Position numbers and translations under genes: made by a program | From: Oscillospiraceae bacterium | Lineage (GTDB): Bacteria; Bacillota; Clostridia; Oscillospirales; CAG-272 | Assembly: GCA_015064505.1 (NCBI GenBank) | Contig: SVSB01000008.1 | Location: 1-63,787 of the forward strand | DNA: 63,787 bases | Direction: 5' to 3' | Shown here: one piece after another, positions 36,545 to 44,175 of the stretch | Layout of the letters: each line of letters starts with the position of its first letter | How positions within the stretch are numbered: position 1 is the first letter of the stretch | Notes under the pieces: model-generated | What the model was told of the DNA's origin: nothing | Databases searched by the model: none | What the model saw: the letters and a program-made list of their open reading frames with translations, nothing else

Positions 36545-36835
36545 ATGGCTGAAAACACAAAACCCCTTTTTATGGAATATATGAACAAAGCCCTTGTGCG
36601 CGAAGGAAATAATATTTGCTACGGCAATATGAGTGACAAGGCGGTTCTGTTCCTTCTCATCACCTCTTTCAAAAAGCTTGGAAAGCACGATATTCCCGAT
36701 AAGATACTTATTCAGATCATATCCACGGATACGTCTCTTCCCTTCCACAAGCGCATTTTGAAGCAGGGCGAGAAGAACGGTCTTTACGAAGCATTCGATA
36801 TCGGTATGGCGTGGCTTAACCGCCAGAATTCCTGA
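36545..36835 (+). CDS. Small cytosolic protein of unknown function (96 aa)
   Basis: Mostly helical, soluble, no signal. It contains YMNKALVREGNNICYGNMSDKA and a FHKRILKQGEKNG segment. One cysteine. No family is recognised. It has a good promoter and a good SD, and the codon use fits the neighbourhood, so it is probably real. Its stop lies 10 bp before the TTG start of the DUF3048 lipoprotein, so the two form an operon. Confidence 0.75.
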   Translation: MAENTKPLFMEYMNKALVREGNNICYGNMSDKAVLFLLITSFKKLGKHDIPDKILIQIISTDTSLPFHKRILKQGEKNGLYEAFDIGMAWLNRQNS

Positions 36836-36845
36836 GGTGATATTC

Positions 36846-38129
36846 TTGAACACTAAAAACTCCCTTTTCCGACTTGCACTGATCATTCTTGCTTCTCTTA
36901 CGCTTACCTTCGGACTTTGCGCCTGCGGAGAAAAAGATCCCCCGGTCACAACGGCCCCCAACTCGGATATTACCGATGAACCTGCAACCGATCCCGTTAC
37001 CGACGAGTTGACCGATCCCGTTACCGATGATACTACCGTCCCCGCAACTGATGATACGACCGAACCCGTGACCGAGCCCGTTGAGGTTGACCCCATCATT
37101 GAATTCGTTAACCCCTTGACAGGCCTTTCCACAGAGGAGGATCTTTCAGGCAAGCGTCCCGTTTCCATATCTATTGACAACGTACGCAAAGCTCAACCCA
37201 CCATAGGACTTTCCTACGCAGACGTCGTTGTTGAAATGCCATTTGAGGGCTTTGAGACCCGTATGATGGCAATTTACCTTGATTACGAGGATCTGCCGAC
37301 CGTTGGCAACATCCGTTCCGCCCGCGACTATATGGTTCGTCTTGCCGCTGACTTTGACAGCATTCTGGTTCACGCAGGCTCCGATACGGATATCGGATGC
37401 CGCCAGCTTGCTCTTAACGCAATCAGATACGGCTTTGAGGTGAGCTACCTTATTAAGACCGACGTTATAAAGTACGCCGCCGAGCGCGAGGATCTCTGGA
37501 CAGACGGCGTTGACACAATCAACGGTCTTGATTATTACCCAAACCCTATGTTCCGCGACGTTGACAGAATGTACAATATGGCGATCGAGCACTCCACGAT
37601 GATCAACGGTGAGGTCATCTGCGATTGCATCGACCACAAAAAATATCCCACGGAGCACACCGTTGGATTTGCAATGCCTTACGTTATAGGAAATGAAAGC
37701 AGTGTCCCCACGGCCCTTGATGCCAAGCACGTTTTCCTTCCCTATAATCCTTACCAGTCGAATTACGGTGCAGAGTATACATACGATAACGAAAAGGGCG
37801 TTTATCTGCGCTCTAATTACGCAAGCGAGCCTTCCATTGACGGTGCAAACGGCAATCAGCTGGAATTCAAGAATCTTATCGTGCTTCTTATTTCCACAAA
37901 GCCTTTTGAGAATGATGAAAAGAACAGGCTTAACGTTGACTACGTTGGTACAGGAAAAGGATATTACTGTGTTAACGGTAAGTGCGAGGAGATCACCTGG
38001 ATAAGAGAAAAGGCAAACGACGGGCTGACCCTGATCGGTGCTGACGGCGAGGTTCTTGATATCGTGCCCGGCAAGGTGATGATCAACGTTTACCCCACTG
38101 AATATTCCGACAACCTTAAGCTTAACTGA
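36846..38129 (+). CDS. DUF3048 domain lipoprotein (YerB-like)
   Basis: 427 residues. The lipoprotein signal ends LTFGLCAC (lipidated Cys about residue 27). An acidic Thr/Pro linker of about 45 residues (repeats of TDPVTD type) then leads into the two-part DUF3048 domain. Its marks are NPLTGL, RPVSISIDN, the Pro/Ser region ADVVVEMPFEGFETRMMAIYL, IRSARDYMVRLA, and late FKNLIVLLI with GKVMINVYP. The family is secreted in Bacillota (B. subtilis YerB); its role is not established. The start is taken as TTG 36846 with GAGGTG six bases before it; a GTG at 36837 overlaps that SD. Confidence 0.9.
   Translation: MNTKNSLFRLALIILASLTLTFGLCACGEKDPPVTTAPNSDITDEPATDPVTDELTDPVTDDTTVPATDDTTEPVTEPVEVDPIIEFVNPLTGLSTEEDLSGKRPVSISIDNVRKAQPTIGLSYADVVVEMPFEGFETRMMAIYLDYEDLPTVGNIRSARDYMVRLAADFDSILVHAGSDTDIGCRQLALNAIRYGFEVSYLIKTDVIKYAAEREDLWTDGVDTINGLDYYPNPMFRDVDRMYNMAIEHSTMINGEVICDCIDHKKYPTEHTVGFAMPYVIGNESSVPTALDAKHVFLPYNPYQSNYGAEYTYDNEKGVYLRSNYASEPSIDGANGNQLEFKNLIVLLISTKPFENDEKNRLNVDYVGTGKGYYCVNGKCEEITWIREKANDGLTLIGADGEVLDIVPGKVMINVYPTEYSDNLKLN
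36962..37092 (+). repeat. Imperfect repeats encoding an acidic Thr/Pro linker
   Basis: Units such as ACCGATCCCGTTACCGA recur (first two copies near 36986 and 37011), with degenerate copies to 37092. They code for a TDxVTD-like low-complexity spacer just after the lipid anchor of the DUF3048 protein. Repeats like this can expand or contract. Confidence 0.7.
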
Positions 38130-38132
38130 CAC

Positions 38133-38168
38133 AAAAAAGGGCGTGATTTTCATCTCACGCCCTTTAAG
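38133..38168. terminator. Bidirectional terminator
   Basis: An 11-bp stem AAAGGGCGTGA (38136-38146) / TCACGCCCTTT (38155-38165), with an A-run on the left and a T-containing right flank. It lies between convergent genes. Confidence 0.85.
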
Positions 38169-38174
38169 TATAAT

Positions 38175-38537
38175 TTATGCAATGCCGTTCTTATAGTAAT
38201 CGAGCACTGCCGAATAAAGCGCTTCCACATCGTTTGCATCGCCTTCATAAACAGGCTCAAGCTCAGCCCGTTCAGCCATACGGTTTAAGGCGATAACAGC
38301 CGAGGTTACTGCTTTTTTAGCGCTTATCACAGCCTTTTCAGCCTGTACGATAGTGGTGCTGTACGCATCCTCACCCATAGCGGCGGAGGAAAAAACGGCG
38401 GTTTTGCACTTCAAACAAAACACCGCATTGCCAAGATCCGAAAAGCTCTTAACGCTTTCGAACAGCAATTTTTGTGATATCTTTTTGTCGCCGTACAGCT
38501 CGGCGAGCCGTGATATCACGCTTCCGTTAATTCTCAT
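38175..38537 (-). CDS. Small helical protein of unknown function (120 aa)
   Basis: Soluble, alpha-helical, with a CLKC pair near residues 41-44 and an Ala-rich heptad-like region (about 60-95, QAEKAVISAKKAVTSAVIA) that may form a coiled coil. No family is recognised. ATG 38537 has no strong SD (the nearest is AAAAACGGAG). A promoter lies at 38593-38621 (minus strand). Codon use resembles the neighbours. Confidence 0.65.
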   Translation of the reverse strand: MRINGSVISRLAELYGDKKISQKLLFESVKSFSDLGNAVFCLKCKTAVFSSAAMGEDAYSTTIVQAEKAVISAKKAVTSAVIALNRMAERAELEPVYEGDANDVEALYSAVLDYYKNGIA

Positions 38538-38592
38538 TTTTATACTCCGTTTTTGTGTTTTTGGGAAAGTAATACTCCCTTTCAGTACATAT

Positions 38593-38621
38593 ATTATAGC
38601 ATATTATGAACAATTTGTAAA
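38593..38621 (-). promoter_or_regulatory. Promoter for the 120-aa gene
   Basis: On the minus strand, TTTACA (38621-38616), a 17-bp spacer and TATAAT (38598-38593). Confidence 0.65.
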
Positions 38622-38670
38622 CACTTTTTTCCTGCTTTCTTAATCCAAACTTACCGTGGAGAACAATGTT

Positions 38671-39897
38671 ATGAAATTACCAGAGCTTCTCGCCCCTGCG
38701 GGAAATTATGAAAAAATGCTTGCCGCATTTAGATACGGTGCCGACGCCGTATATCTTGCGGGCGAAGATTTCGGCATGAGAAGTGCCGCCAAAAACTTTT
38801 CTATTGAAGAGATATTCAAAGCAAACGATTATGCTCACTCAATAGGCAAAAAGGTATTTCTTACCGTAAACACTATGCCTCACGGCAACGAATATCCTGC
38901 TCTTAAACGCTTTTTTAAAAAGCTTGCAAAGAACCCCCCCGACGCGCTTATTATCAGCGACCTCGGCGTTTTTGATCTTGCAGGCGAGATGCTGCCCGGA
39001 GTTGACAGGCATGTTTCCACTCAGGCAAGCGCCGTGAGCGCAGCAACCTGCAACGCCTGGTATAAGCTTGGCGCCAAGCGCGTTATACTTGCAAGAGAAC
39101 TTACTCTTGAAGAGATCATTGCGATCCGTAAGAACACCCCCAAAAAGCTCGAGCTTGAGGCATTTATTCACGGATCGATGTGCATATCCTACAGCGGCAG
39201 ATGCTTGCTGTCAAATTATCTGACAGGAAGAGACTCAAACAGAGGCTCCTGCACCCAGCCGTGCAGATGGAACTTCGTTATCAGCGAGGAAAAGCACGCA
39301 GAGGATAAGCTTCCCGTATACCAGGATCACGGCACCTTCATTATGTCCTCCCGCGATATGTCTATGATCGAGCATATCCCCGAGCTTGTGGAAAGCGGGC
39401 TTTCCTGCCTTAAGATTGAAGGCAGAATGAAAAGCGCATATTACGCAGCAGTGACCACCAACACATACAGAATGGCCCTTGATGCATATAAAAAGGATCC
39501 CGAAGGCTATAGATTTGATCCGGCATGGAACAACGAGCTTGACAGCGTTTCCCACAGAGAGTACTCTACGGGTTACTTTTTCTCAGATATTTTTGAAAAG
39601 CCAAATCTCGTAACTCAGGGCGGATACATCAGAGAAAAGGCGTATCTTGCGGAAGCAATATCCGAGAACGACGAAAACGGCTACGTAGAATTTATACAGC
39701 ACAATAAGATCTCCTGCGGAGACCGCGCCGAGCTACTGATCCCAGGCCTTCCGGGCCAGGGCTTTGACGTTGACGAAATACTGGACACAAAAGGCGTGCA
39801 GATCCTTTCCGCGCCTCACCCCATGCAGCATTTCAAGCTTAAAGTCCCCTATCCGGTCAAGCCCGGATACATTATCAGAGGCGGTGGCAGTAAATGA
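38671..39897 (+). CDS. U32 family peptidase-like protein (TrhP/RlhA type)
   Basis: 408-residue TIM-barrel protein of the U32 family. It has LLAPAGNYEKMLAAFRYGADAVYLAG at the start and the family signature ELEAFIHGSMCISYSGRCLLSNYLTGRDSNRGSCTQPCRW, with clustered cysteines, near residues 165-205. Members include collagenase-like peptidases and, better supported now, RNA hydroxylation enzymes (RlhA for 23S rRNA, TrhP for U34 of tRNA). Which applies here cannot be told. The start is ATG 38671 with GGAGA before it; a GTG at 38656 lies upstream of that SD. It overlaps uppP by 4 bp. Confidence 0.9.
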   Translation: MKLPELLAPAGNYEKMLAAFRYGADAVYLAGEDFGMRSAAKNFSIEEIFKANDYAHSIGKKVFLTVNTMPHGNEYPALKRFFKKLAKNPPDALIISDLGVFDLAGEMLPGVDRHVSTQASAVSAATCNAWYKLGAKRVILARELTLEEIIAIRKNTPKKLELEAFIHGSMCISYSGRCLLSNYLTGRDSNRGSCTQPCRWNFVISEEKHAEDKLPVYQDHGTFIMSSRDMSMIEHIPELVESGLSCLKIEGRMKSAYYAAVTTNTYRMALDAYKKDPEGYRFDPAWNNELDSVSHREYSTGYFFSDIFEKPNLVTQGGYIREKAYLAEAISENDENGYVEFIQHNKISCGDRAELLIPGLPGQGFDVDEILDTKGVQILSAPHPMQHFKLKVPYPVKPGYIIRGGGSK

Positions 39898-40727
39898 CTT
39901 TCATAGATTACCTTATTGAGATCATCAAAAGCGTTTGCTTCGGCATCGTGCAAGGCATAACCGAATGGCTGCCCATAAGCAGCACGGGACATCTGATCCT
40001 TCTCGAGGAGCTGATATCCGTCGGAGGAGACGATTTTTTTGATATGTTCAAGGTTGTGATCCAGTTCGGATCTATCCTTGCGGTCGTCGTTGTGTATTTT
40101 TCAACGCTGATGCCGCTGAAAAAATCACAAGGTAAGCTTGCACTTGATATGCGCTCCGTCAGACTATGGCTAAAGGTCATCGTTGGATGCATTCCCGCAG
40201 GTGTTGCAGGTATAATTCTTGACGACATCATAGACGAGCATCTTTCCGAATGGTACGTTATTGCCGCAACTCTGCTTATCTACGGAATTGCATTTATAGT
40301 TATCGAAAGACGTAATAAAAAAAGAAGCTTTAAGGTTGAGACCATCGACGATATCAGCTACAGGACAGCCTTCGGAATCGGATGCTTTCAGGTGCTTGCG
40401 CTTATTCCCGGAACCTCTCGCTCGGGCTCAACGATCCTCGGCGCATCCCTTATCGGAGTTTCAAGGAAAGCGGCGGCCGAGTTTTCCTTCTTCCTTGCCG
40501 TCCCCGTAATGCTTGGAGCAAGCGCACTGAAGCTTCTCAAATTCGGATTCGATTTTTCTCTTGCCGAACTGCTCGTTTTGGCAGTGGGCAGTCTTACGGC
40601 GTTTGCGGTATCCCTCGTTGCGATTAAATTCCTCGTTGGTTTCGTTCGCAAGCACAGCTTCGAATCATTCGGCTGGTACAGGATCGCGCTGAGCATTCTT
40701 GTGATCATCTGGTTTATTATCTTTTGA
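39894..40727 (+). CDS. uppP: Undecaprenyl-diphosphate phosphatase
   Basis: 277-residue integral membrane enzyme (BacA/UppP) that recycles the peptidoglycan lipid carrier; overexpression gives bacitracin resistance. Hallmarks are GIVQGITEWLPISSTGHLILLEE (about 18-40) and PGTSRSGSTILGASLIGVSRKAAAEFSF (about 168-195). About eight helices. It starts inside the last codons of the U32 gene (ATGA), and the Mini-III gene follows at once. Confidence 0.97.
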   Translation: MTFIDYLIEIIKSVCFGIVQGITEWLPISSTGHLILLEELISVGGDDFFDMFKVVIQFGSILAVVVVYFSTLMPLKKSQGKLALDMRSVRLWLKVIVGCIPAGVAGIILDDIIDEHLSEWYVIAATLLIYGIAFIVIERRNKKRSFKVETIDDISYRTAFGIGCFQVLALIPGTSRSGSTILGASLIGVSRKAAAEFSFFLAVPVMLGASALKLLKFGFDFSLAELLVLAVGSLTAFAVSLVAIKFLVGFVRKHSFESFGWYRIALSILVIIWFIIF

Positions 40728-40738
40728 GGAGCATGGAT

Positions 40739-41134
40739 ATGGAAAACGTAAATATGCTTGACGGGATTACCCTTGCTTACGTGGGAGACTGCGTTATGGA
40801 GCTGTACGTCCGTAAGTTGCTTGTCAGCGCAGGCATAAGCGGCTCGCGGGATCTTAATAATATTGCGCAGAAAACGGTCAACGCGGCAGCCCAGGCAGAT
40901 GCATATCACAGAATAGAAAATATGTTAACGGATGAAGAATCGGATATCTTCAAAAGAGGGCGAAACTGCGGTCATCTCAATCTTCCAAAGCATGCAAAAA
41001 TGAGCGACTACAGGATCGCGACGGGCCTTGAGGCGCTATTCGGTTATTTATCACTCACGGGCAACGAAGAGAGGCTTGCGGAGCTGTTGCGGGCCGCCGT
41101 CGTATTGCCCATGCAAAATGAACAAAAGGAATAA
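40739..41134 (+). CDS. mrnC: Mini-ribonuclease 3
   Basis: 131 residues; an RNase III catalytic domain without a dsRNA-binding domain, which in Bacillus matures 23S rRNA. The catalytic helix is LAYVGDCVMELYVR (Asp17, Glu21), and RGRNCGHLNLPKHAKMSDYRIATGLEALFGYL is the second metal-site block. ATG 40739 is favoured: GAGGAG lies 7 bases upstream, whereas ATG 40733 is too close to it. In many Bacillota mrnC follows cysS; here it follows uppP. Confidence 0.95.
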   Translation: MENVNMLDGITLAYVGDCVMELYVRKLLVSAGISGSRDLNNIAQKTVNAAAQADAYHRIENMLTDEESDIFKRGRNCGHLNLPKHAKMSDYRIATGLEALFGYLSLTGNEERLAELLRAAVVLPMQNEQKE

Positions 41135-41135
41135 A

Positions 41136-41540
41136 ATGAACAAACTAAGGAACAAATTAAGAGAATTTTTAAGTGGACGATACGGGATGGATCAGCTTAA
41201 TATGACCGTCCTTTGCACCATACTTGTTTTAAGTATAATTTCGTCCTTCGCTAAGATTTACGCGCTGAGTATTGTAATCATTCTGCTGTACGCCGTGCTT
41301 TTCTACCGATTCTTCTCCAAAAGCATTGTACTTCGAAGCAACGAAAATCAGAAATTTCTTTCTGTCTTTAACAAATGCAAGAGCTTCTTCTCCCTGCAAA
41401 AGAGAAAGTTTTCCGATAGAAAAACTCATGTATATAAGAAGTGCCCACATTGCAAGGCAACCGTGCGTCTGCCCCGCAAAAAGGGGGAGCACACGGTCCG
41501 CTGCCCCAAATGCGGCGAAAGATTTGAGGTAAAAATCTGA
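41136..41540 (+). CDS. Membrane protein with C-terminal zinc ribbon
   Basis: 134 residues. Two adjacent membrane helices (about residues 20-55) are followed by a basic cytosolic stretch and a C-terminal zinc ribbon: KKCPHCKATVRL, then VRCPKCGERFEV, a CxxC-CxxC pair like MJ0042-type or zinc-finger ribbons. Function is unknown; such fusions may bind nucleic acid or protein at the membrane. The start ATG 41136 is one base after the mrnC stop, with AAAGGA inside mrnC. Last gene of the U32-uppP-mrnC operon, followed by a strong terminator. Confidence 0.85.
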   Translation: MNKLRNKLREFLSGRYGMDQLNMTVLCTILVLSIISSFAKIYALSIVIILLYAVLFYRFFSKSIVLRSNENQKFLSVFNKCKSFFSLQKRKFSDRKTHVYKKCPHCKATVRLPRKKGEHTVRCPKCGERFEVKI

Positions 41541-41576
41541 TATTTTTTGTTTTTGTATAATATTTCGTCAAAAAAC

Positions 41577-41616
41577 ACAAAAGAGAAGCACGGTGTGTTC
41601 CGTGCTTCTCTTTTGT
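41577..41616. terminator. Bidirectional terminator
   Basis: A 17-bp perfect stem (41577-41593 / 41600-41616, arms starting ACAAAAGAGAAGCACGG) with a 6-nt loop, between the convergent zinc-ribbon and dehydratase genes. Confidence 0.9.
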
Positions 41617-41619
41617 TTA

Positions 41620-42759
41620 TCAAAGATGATTTACTTCGGGATGATACGTGGGTACGGTATTTTTTAGTGCTTCGATTGCAAACGAGGGATCGTTAGAATC
41701 GACAGCATTACGGAGCATCTCCAGTTTTTCCTCGATATCCTCTTTGGAAAAGGGCGTATCTCTTTCGATAAATATGAGGCTGTTCTCCGTCTTATCAAGA
41801 TTTTCGCCTTTAATAAGCAACTCCTCGTAAAGCTTTTCGCCGGGTCGCAAACCGATTTCCTTGATCTCGATATCAATTTCGGGGCGAAGACCGCTAAGCT
41901 CTATCATTTTAACGGCAAGATCGTATATCCTTACGGGCTTCCCCATATCAAGGACGAACAGATCACCGCTATTTGCCATCGCTCCGCATTGCAGAACCAG
42001 CTGAGACGCCTCCGGAATCGTCATGAAATACCTTGTGATTCGCTTATCGGTTACCGTTACAGGGCCCCCGTTTTCGATCTGTTTTCTGAAAAGAGGTATA
42101 ACGGAGCCGTTAGAACCGAGAACGTTACCGAAACGGACGGCGGAAAAACAGGTTTTACTCATCTTACGGCTTTGAAGTATCATCTCACACATACGCTTAG
42201 TTGCTCCCATAACGCTTGTGGGATTAACCGCTTTGTCCGTCGAGATCAGCACGAATTTATCAACACCGAATCGTTCTGCGCATTCAACGCAATTCAAAGT
42301 TCCGAAAACGTTATTCTTTATCGCCTCTCCGGGCGCTTTTTCCATCAGCGGAACGTGCTTATGAGCTGCGGCGTGCAATACTATTTGAGGTCTGTACTTC
42401 TCGAATACCGCCTCTAAGCGAGAAAGATCGCGCACCGACCCGATAACGACCTCAAGATCTAGCGCAGACCCGAAGGTGCATAATAGCTCCTGCTCGATAT
42501 CGTAAGCGTTATTCTCGTAAACGTCGAAAATTATCAGCTTCCGTGGATGAAGAAGCGCGATTTGTCTGCATAGCTCGGAACCGATAGATCCACCGCCGCC
42601 GGTCACGAGAACCGTTTTATTCTTATAATGATCTCCGATATCTGCATCACTGATTTTAACTGCATCGCGAAACAGAAGCTCCTCGATATTCAAATTATCG
42701 ATTGAACCGTCCATAATCTTCACGCCCTCAGCATCCGGCTCGGAATAATGAAATTTCAT
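41620..42759 (-). CDS. UDP-sugar 4,6-dehydratase-like (CapD/FlaA1/PglF family), soluble form
   Basis: 379 residues; an extended short-chain dehydrogenase fold. NAD-binding GGGGSIGSE, then AAAHKHVPLMEKAP and FVLISTDKAVNPTSVMGATKRMCE (the SxxK catalytic region) place it with UDP-GlcNAc inverting or retaining 4,6-dehydratases that begin bacillosamine-type or pseudaminic-acid-type sugar synthesis. It lacks the membrane domain of CapD/PglF. ATG 42759 has no good SD; ATG 42714 or the GTG before it, near GAGG, are alternatives. It lies 3 bp after the DUF1015 gene. No other sugar genes are adjacent. Confidence 0.88.
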   Translation of the reverse strand: MKFHYSEPDAEGVKIMDGSIDNLNIEELLFRDAVKISDADIGDHYKNKTVLVTGGGGSIGSELCRQIALLHPRKLIIFDVYENNAYDIEQELLCTFGSALDLEVVIGSVRDLSRLEAVFEKYRPQIVLHAAAHKHVPLMEKAPGEAIKNNVFGTLNCVECAERFGVDKFVLISTDKAVNPTSVMGATKRMCEMILQSRKMSKTCFSAVRFGNVLGSNGSVIPLFRKQIENGGPVTVTDKRITRYFMTIPEASQLVLQCGAMANSGDLFVLDMGKPVRIYDLAVKMIELSGLRPEIDIEIKEIGLRPGEKLYEELLIKGENLDKTENSLIFIERDTPFSKEDIEEKLEMLRNAVDSNDPSFAIEALKNTVPTYHPEVNHL

Positions 42760-42762
42760 CGT

Positions 42763-44004
42763 TTAAAAAGCTATCCTTCTTGCCTCAAGATAATATCTTT
42801 TATCCCATGCGTGCCCCATAGAGAAGGTCTTTCTGGGTAAAGGTCCGTCCTTGCCTACGGCATCAAAAAGCTCATTCTTTTCTATCTTATCGCAGAATAT
42901 ACCGACGGCTCCGCAAACCGAGAGACGAGAGAGAGCTTCTTCTCCGTGGATGTAATCAACGGAAAGGGCAATATTTTCCCCGCAGAGCTTATCAAGAAAA
43001 TCAGTAAGAGATGCTACGACCAAAGTCTTATTGCCCGGCAAAGGCAGTTTGCCCCTCTTCCCCGATGCAATAATATCAAGACATCTTACGTCGGAGCATC
43101 CGAGAGATGAAATATACTTGCGAGCCGCCGCACAAAGAGCATCCGCATCCGTCCCATATACTATCCTGTGGATCGGTTCGAAATCAAGAGCAGGACTATA
43201 TATATTAACGATTTCAACGAGAGCGTATCTTGCGGGGTGAAGAGCGGCCTCTTCTTCTCCGATGGTCTCCTTCAATTCTTCATACCAAGCCTTGGCGGAA
43301 GCAAGGGAATGATTTCCGTCGCCTACCGCAACGGTGAAGGAGTTATCGCTTGCGTTACTTGCAAGCTCGTTCAATCTCCGCAAAAAGAACGCACTGCTCC
43401 GCTTTGACGGTTCGTAACCGGTTATATGACCTCCGTCAAGCATAAGATCCGTATCGTAGACCACGTGCATATTTCTTTTCGCAGTAAATTCCGGTTCTAT
43501 CACAGTACAATCGGGATCGTTTATAAGAAGCATAACGTGAGGAAGCTCAAGGGTTGCTCCACGTCTTACCGCAACGCGCGGCGGAATACGTGAGATTACC
43601 GTGCCCTCCGTTGCTCTGACGTATGGAGTGCTGCCTTCTTTATAATCGTAGCACTCAAGATCAAGAGCGCATATAACGCCTTGGCGCACTCTGCCGTCTC
43701 TCTGCGTTCTTTCGCATAAGATAACGGTATCGTGATGTTCGTACAGATAATCCGCTTCGTAATCAAGCATATTCGCGTGAATTGCCGGCGTACGCAATTC
43801 GGCATCGTCAAGATAGATCTCGGGGATTATCATATTCAAAGTGCTCGGTCTGTTCCCTACCGTTGCCTCAGCCTGATGCCAATACTCGGGCTCGCTTGTA
43901 TGCTGATCGCAGGCAATTACGGGATATACGGAAAAATCCGCAGACTCGGTATCTTCGGGAATAAGTATATCGGCGGATCTGAAGATCTCTTTGTAAGCAT
44001 TCAT
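42763..44004 (-). CDS. DUF1015 family protein
   Basis: 413 residues. The family pattern is clear: MNAYKEIFRSADILIP at the start, YPVIACDQHTSEPEYW, AVGDGNHSLASAKAWYEELK (a nucleotide-sugar or phosphate-like GDGNHS signature) and PARYALVEIVNIYSPALDFEPIHRIV. Its role is unproven; family members are often near serine-biosynthesis genes, which are not present here. ATG 44004 is strongly supported by AAGGAGGTG; an open extension to 44205 would pass the promoter. It is cotranscribed with the 4,6-dehydratase. Confidence 0.92.
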   Translation of the reverse strand: MNAYKEIFRSADILIPEDTESADFSVYPVIACDQHTSEPEYWHQAEATVGNRPSTLNMIIPEIYLDDAELRTPAIHANMLDYEADYLYEHHDTVILCERTQRDGRVRQGVICALDLECYDYKEGSTPYVRATEGTVISRIPPRVAVRRGATLELPHVMLLINDPDCTVIEPEFTAKRNMHVVYDTDLMLDGGHITGYEPSKRSSAFFLRRLNELASNASDNSFTVAVGDGNHSLASAKAWYEELKETIGEEEAALHPARYALVEIVNIYSPALDFEPIHRIVYGTDADALCAAARKYISSLGCSDVRCLDIIASGKRGKLPLPGNKTLVVASLTDFLDKLCGENIALSVDYIHGEEALSRLSVCGAVGIFCDKIEKNELFDAVGKDGPLPRKTFSMGHAWDKRYYLEARRIAF

Positions 44005-44024
44005 ATCAAGCACCTCCTTTCTGA

Positions 44025-44053
44025 ATTTTAGCATATTTTTTCCTTCATTGCAA
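44025..44053 (-). promoter_or_regulatory. Promoter for the DUF1015-dehydratase unit
   Basis: On the minus strand, TTGCAA (44053-44048), a 17-bp spacer and TAAAAT (44030-44025), close in front of the strong SD. Confidence 0.65.
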
Positions 44054-44099
44054 TAGTGAAAACAAAAGAAGCGTGTCGTGACATTTATTACGTGATTTA

Positions 44100-44128
44100 T
44101 TGAAAAACATAGAAATATGTGATAAAAT
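44100..44128 (+). promoter_or_regulatory. Promoter for the ABC exporter
   Basis: TTGAAA (44100-44105), a 17-bp spacer and TAAAAT (44123-44128), divergent from the DUF1015 promoter. Confidence 0.7.
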
Positions 44129-44175
44129 AAATAAAAGAATTGAAAATCATAATATAATTTACAGAGGTAACCGAT

